Assembly (NCBI RefSeq): GCF_000454065.1
Contig: NZ_KE695649.1
Coordinates: 1 to 60,613, forward strand
Direction: 5' to 3'
From: Brevibacillus thermoruber 423
GTDB lineage: Bacteria > Bacillota > Bacilli > Brevibacillales > Brevibacillaceae
DNA: 60,613 nucleotides
A program made the position numbers and the translations under genes. Below, in pieces: positions 58,445 to 60,613 of the stretch (position 1 is the stretch's first letter; each line of letters begins with the position of its first letter). Below the pieces are notes generated by a model. The model was not told the origin of the DNA. It did not search any database and saw only the letters and a list, made by a program, of their open reading frames with translations.

Positions 58445-59749
58445 ATGGCAACAACATTTAAGTTTGATGAGGAGTACTGGGGACGTGAAGTAAAAAGATA
58501 TTTATTTGCAAGACTCGATTCATTATGGTCAAATGAGGGGCTGTCATACCAAGAGGTCTTAGATTTTATTCATGCATTAACGGATTCAACAGGTGAGGAT
58601 CTGAAGTGGATCGCTACACTCTATCATATTAACCAGCCAAATGGTGCTTGGGATTATATTGTCCATGAATTGCCCGAATATCTGAATACTATTTCTTGGA
58701 GGACAGAACAATATAGAATAATATCTGATAGAGTGCGTGGAAGAATATTATGGAACCAAACATATCTACAAAGAATTTCTACCGGAAGATATAACACGTT
58801 TGTGCTACAGGATAACACAAAGAGTATTGATTCTGAAGAAAATCGACTTCTGGTTTATTATTTAAATGAACTAGCAAACATACAAATACCACATCATTGG
58901 AGTTATTCTGGATCAGGGAATCGTATTGGAGATAGACTAGTTCAGCTAATCGATACTTGCAGACACTTACTTCAATCAACTTATCTTCGGGAAGTGTCTT
59001 GGACGAATTCAATCTCTTCCCGAATGATATCTTTAGCTAAACGAAGTAAAAGTCCACTGTACGCTCGTTTAGCAGACCTTTGTATTGAGTATGAAAAATT
59101 GATATATAATCCTCGACTTGATACATTAAAAGATTTATTGTCACGAGGCTGGATTCAACCAAAACAGGAGGGAAGTACGGACGACTTATTTGAGTTGTAT
59201 GTGTTAATAAGTAGCCTCAATGCCATTGAGTGTTTATGTAACGAATACTCTAGTGACGTAAAAACATTCTATAATATTATTAGGCCTGGTGGATCAAGAG
59301 TAATTGCCAAGATTAAGAGTTCGGATTTAGAAATAGAGGTTACGTATGACCGTTCCCCGAAAAATTTATTTGGTGTAGCTGAAGCAAATTCTGTCTATAG
59401 AAATATCTTAAGCTTATACACCGGGATAAATGGTAATTCCAGAAGGCCAGACGTACTTGTAAGGATAAAAAATCATGATAGAGAAATACGAGTTGTTATT
59501 GAGGCCAAGAATACAGATTCAGAAAGTAGTTATGCAAACGATAGTGTCTACAAAGCTTTGGGATACTTAAAAGATTACGAAGGTTTTTGGCGAGAAACGC
59601 AGTCCCCCAAAATTGTACTAGCCTTTCCCTACGGAGTTAAGGTTAAATCAACAAATGATTCTAGTTGGTTGGAGCAAGATTTATGTCTTGTGTCTGGAGA
59701 CATAAAGAATCGTCTACAAGAAATATTTGTCCATCTAATTCAACAATAG
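58445..59749 (+). CDS. PD-(D/E)XK restriction nuclease subunit (McrC/LlaJI.R2-like)
   Basis: The 434-residue protein carries a PD-(D/E)XK active site near its C-terminus: RRPDVLVRIKNHDREIRVVI followed by EAKNT gives the D...ExK layout. The N-terminal 300 residues are helical and unrecognised; they probably dock onto the McrB-type motor. ATG 58445 is four bases after the preceding stop. The trio matches LlaJI/BsuMI-type restriction systems, in which an McrB-like protein and a separate nuclease act with C5 methyltransferases. Confidence 0.82.
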   Translation: MATTFKFDEEYWGREVKRYLFARLDSLWSNEGLSYQEVLDFIHALTDSTGEDLKWIATLYHINQPNGAWDYIVHELPEYLNTISWRTEQYRIISDRVRGRILWNQTYLQRISTGRYNTFVLQDNTKSIDSEENRLLVYYLNELANIQIPHHWSYSGSGNRIGDRLVQLIDTCRHLLQSTYLREVSWTNSISSRMISLAKRSKSPLYARLADLCIEYEKLIYNPRLDTLKDLLSRGWIQPKQEGSTDDLFELYVLISSLNAIECLCNEYSSDVKTFYNIIRPGGSRVIAKIKSSDLEIEVTYDRSPKNLFGVAEANSVYRNILSLYTGINGNSRRPDVLVRIKNHDREIRVVIEAKNTDSESSYANDSVYKALGYLKDYEGFWRETQSPKIVLAFPYGVKVKSTNDSSWLEQDLCLVSGDIKNRLQEIFVHLIQQ

Positions 59750-59903
59750 TAGTTTCAAAAATGTGAAGGCAGTAATGTGTTTTTCCCTGCTAGATTCTAA
59801 GTGCAGGGATTATTTGCGTTTGAATGCTATTAAAGGGTATAAGTCGAGTTATATCTTCAGAAGACATGAAATATACGTATGTAATATTGAGGGGGGAGAG
59901 ATG
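59750..59903 (+). other. Short spacer with weak hairpin
   Basis: CCCTGC pairs with GCAGGG at about 59788-59812 after the nuclease stop, without a clear T tract. GGGGGGAGAG at 59891-59900 is a strong ribosome site for the decayed frame that follows. Confidence 0.4.
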
Positions 59904-60078
59904 ATGAGTGAGGTAGTCGAGCAAATTGGCTAATGCCAGGGAGGTTGTAATTGCGGGGAAATTGACGTTGCAGGGGTATACTGTGATCCGTCCGCTTTTT
60001 GGTGCATGCAGATATAGCCTAGTTGCCGAAAAGAATGGTCGTTTTGGCTTTCCTGTAACCATAGAAGGCAAGTATTGA
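59904..60078 (+). pseudogene. Decayed PD-(D/E)XK-like endonuclease fragment
   Basis: ATG 59904 (or 59901) opens MSEVVEQ and stops at once, but the next frame from TTG 59926 reads LANAREVVIAGKLTLQGYTV then IRPLFGACRYSLVAEKNGRF and ends at 60078. The wording GYTV-x-PL...RY-SLV-x-E-x-GRF resembles the start of group-I-intron-type PD-(D/E)XK endonucleases (GY-V-x-P...YDLV...GRF), with the catalytic Asp replaced by Ser. Loss of one A near 59924 would restore the frame. Confidence 0.45.
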
Positions 60079-60104
60079 TGACACTATGTGTGATTGCTTC
60101 AAGA

Positions 60105-60132
60105 GAGATGCTTATGTATCGCTGTTTTCGGA
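60105..60132 (+). repeat. Partial ssrA 3' copy at the distal island end, cut by IS21
   Basis: GAGATGCTTATGTATCGC and the next ten bases match 40531-40558 of ssrA in 26 of 28 positions, both differences being transitions. Weaker similarity extends about 15 bases upstream. The match stops at 60132-60134, where the IS21-type terminus begins. This looks like the displaced 3' end of ssrA left at the far junction of the island. Confidence 0.75.
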
Positions 60133-60613
60133 TGTCAACGCCGACTTTACTTTGACCCACCATCGCCGGTTTTGAATTGACCCACCCGGCGATTTTTGTT
60201 GGTTAGGTAGAAGAGGGGGAGCCGTAGGCTCCAGTCCTCATTTTTTCACGTAGTCGGTAACTGTTACCTCTAATATTGACGATGTGGGAATGGTGTAAGA
60301 GACGATCCAGAATAGCTGTAGCAAGTATCGGATCACCCATCAGTTCCCCCCATTCACCAAAACTCTTGTTACTGGTCAACAGAATACTCCCTCTCTCGTA
60401 TCTTGCACTTACTACCTGGAAAAAGAGGTTAGCTGCCAAACTGTCAAACGGTAAGTAGCCAATCTCGTCAATAACGAGGAGCTTTGGTCGAATATAGATG
60501 CGGAGGCGTTTATCCAGCCTGTTTTCCGCATAAGCTTTTCGCAGATCCTCGATGAGATGCGAGAGACTGACAAAGTAAACGGATATCCCTTGCGAGAAAA
60601 TAAATGGGTTATT
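60133..60613. mobile_element. IS21-family insertion sequence, one end
   Basis: The terminus TGTCAACGCCGACTTTACTT begins with TG and is followed by internal repeats (TTGACCCACC at 60152 and 60177) typical of IS21-family ends. The istB helper gene reads away from the window end. Only the istB-side terminus is visible; istA lies outside. The element inserted into the distal ssrA-like repeat. Confidence 0.82.
60203..60613 (-). CDS. istB: IS21-family helper ATPase IstB, partial
   Basis: The minus-strand frame is open to the window edge and encodes at least 136 residues of the IstB C-terminal half: VYFVSLSHLIEDLRKAYAEN, the Walker B segment LLVIDEIGYLPFD, then SILLTSNKSFGEWGELMGDP and AILDRLLHHSHIVNIRGNSY. 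IstB is the AAA+ partner of the IstA transposase. Its 5' part lies beyond the window. Confidence 0.9.
   Translation of the reverse strand, partial: NNPFIFSQGISVYFVSLSHLIEDLRKAYAENRLDKRLRIYIRPKLLVIDEIGYLPFDSLAANLFFQVVSARYERGSILLTSNKSFGEWGELMGDPILATAILDRLLHHSHIVNIRGNSYRLREKMRTGAYGSPSST

Larger units (their letters stand above)
40588..60132. mobile_element. Genomic island abutting ssrA
   Basis: The region between the ssrA 3' end and the ssrA-like repeat is visibly AT-richer than the flanking core and has different gene content: serine recombinases, ArdA, RadC-type proteins, a restriction locus, an accessory flagellin and several decayed genes. No conjugation or phage structural genes are seen. 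It could be an integrative element that has lost functions. No tyrosine integrase, the usual ssrA-targeting enzyme, is recognisable. Confidence 0.75.

Noticed and set aside
60089..60132. A second tmRNA gene
   Set aside because: Only a short 3' segment is similar; there is no 5' acceptor strand or tag frame upstream, so a displaced fragment fits better.
40588..60132. Prophage
   Set aside because: No capsid, portal, terminase, tail or lysis genes are visible.

Overview
The window looks like a chromosome segment of a GC-rich, endospore-forming member of the Bacillales. Brevibacillus or a close relative is my best guess. The reasons are the trxB-rapZ-yvcK-whiA-crh cluster, an H-type small spore protein, a CggR-headed glycolytic block, rpoN beside cggR, and secG-rnr-smpB-ssrA. 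The genus rests on overall impression of gene order and protein sequence and was not tested by search.

Positions 1-40587 are mostly conserved core genome. In order they hold a tRNA cluster (Asp partial, Phe, Lys, Gly); a TPR protein; trxB, rapZ, yvcK, whiA and crh; small spore-related and membrane genes; clpP; an ECF sigma / anti-sigma / bactofilin-like operon; secreted and lipoprotein genes; rpoN, a glutaredoxin-like gene and cggR; an NhaC-type antiporter; gapA-pgk-tpiA-gpmI-eno; a Fur-box-flanked siderophore uptake locus; a ferric-iron importer (futABC type) facing an iron exporter (fetAB type); a c-type cytochrome; and secG, rnr, smpB and ssrA. Notable details are a CTG start on tpiA, a small membrane gene split at an A6 run, a sigma-54 activator reduced to its C-terminal end, and an ATPase gene that seems to lose its reading frame near its 3' end.

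Positions 40588 to about 60132 are an AT-richer genomic island abutting the 3' end of ssrA. A 28-base imperfect copy of the ssrA 3' region lies at 60105-60132, where it is interrupted by the terminus of an IS21-family element. The island carries decayed genes at both edges; a minus-strand operon headed by an accessory flagellin with a sigma-D-like promoter and followed by three unrecognised membrane, coiled-coil and zinc-ribbon proteins; a divergent XRE regulator; ardA with small unknown genes; two tandem RadC-type proteins, the second lacking its metal ligands; a winged-helix-like protein and a RusA-like protein; two large-serine-recombinase-type proteins; and a restriction-modification locus made of a C5 methyltransferase, an McrB-type AAA+ protein and a PD-(D/E)XK nuclease. 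No phage structural or conjugation genes are visible, so it reads as a mobilisable or decaying defence/anti-defence island.

The best candidates for an undescribed system are the flagellin-headed operon at 42874-47105 and the RadC pair with its flanking small genes at 47946-52458.
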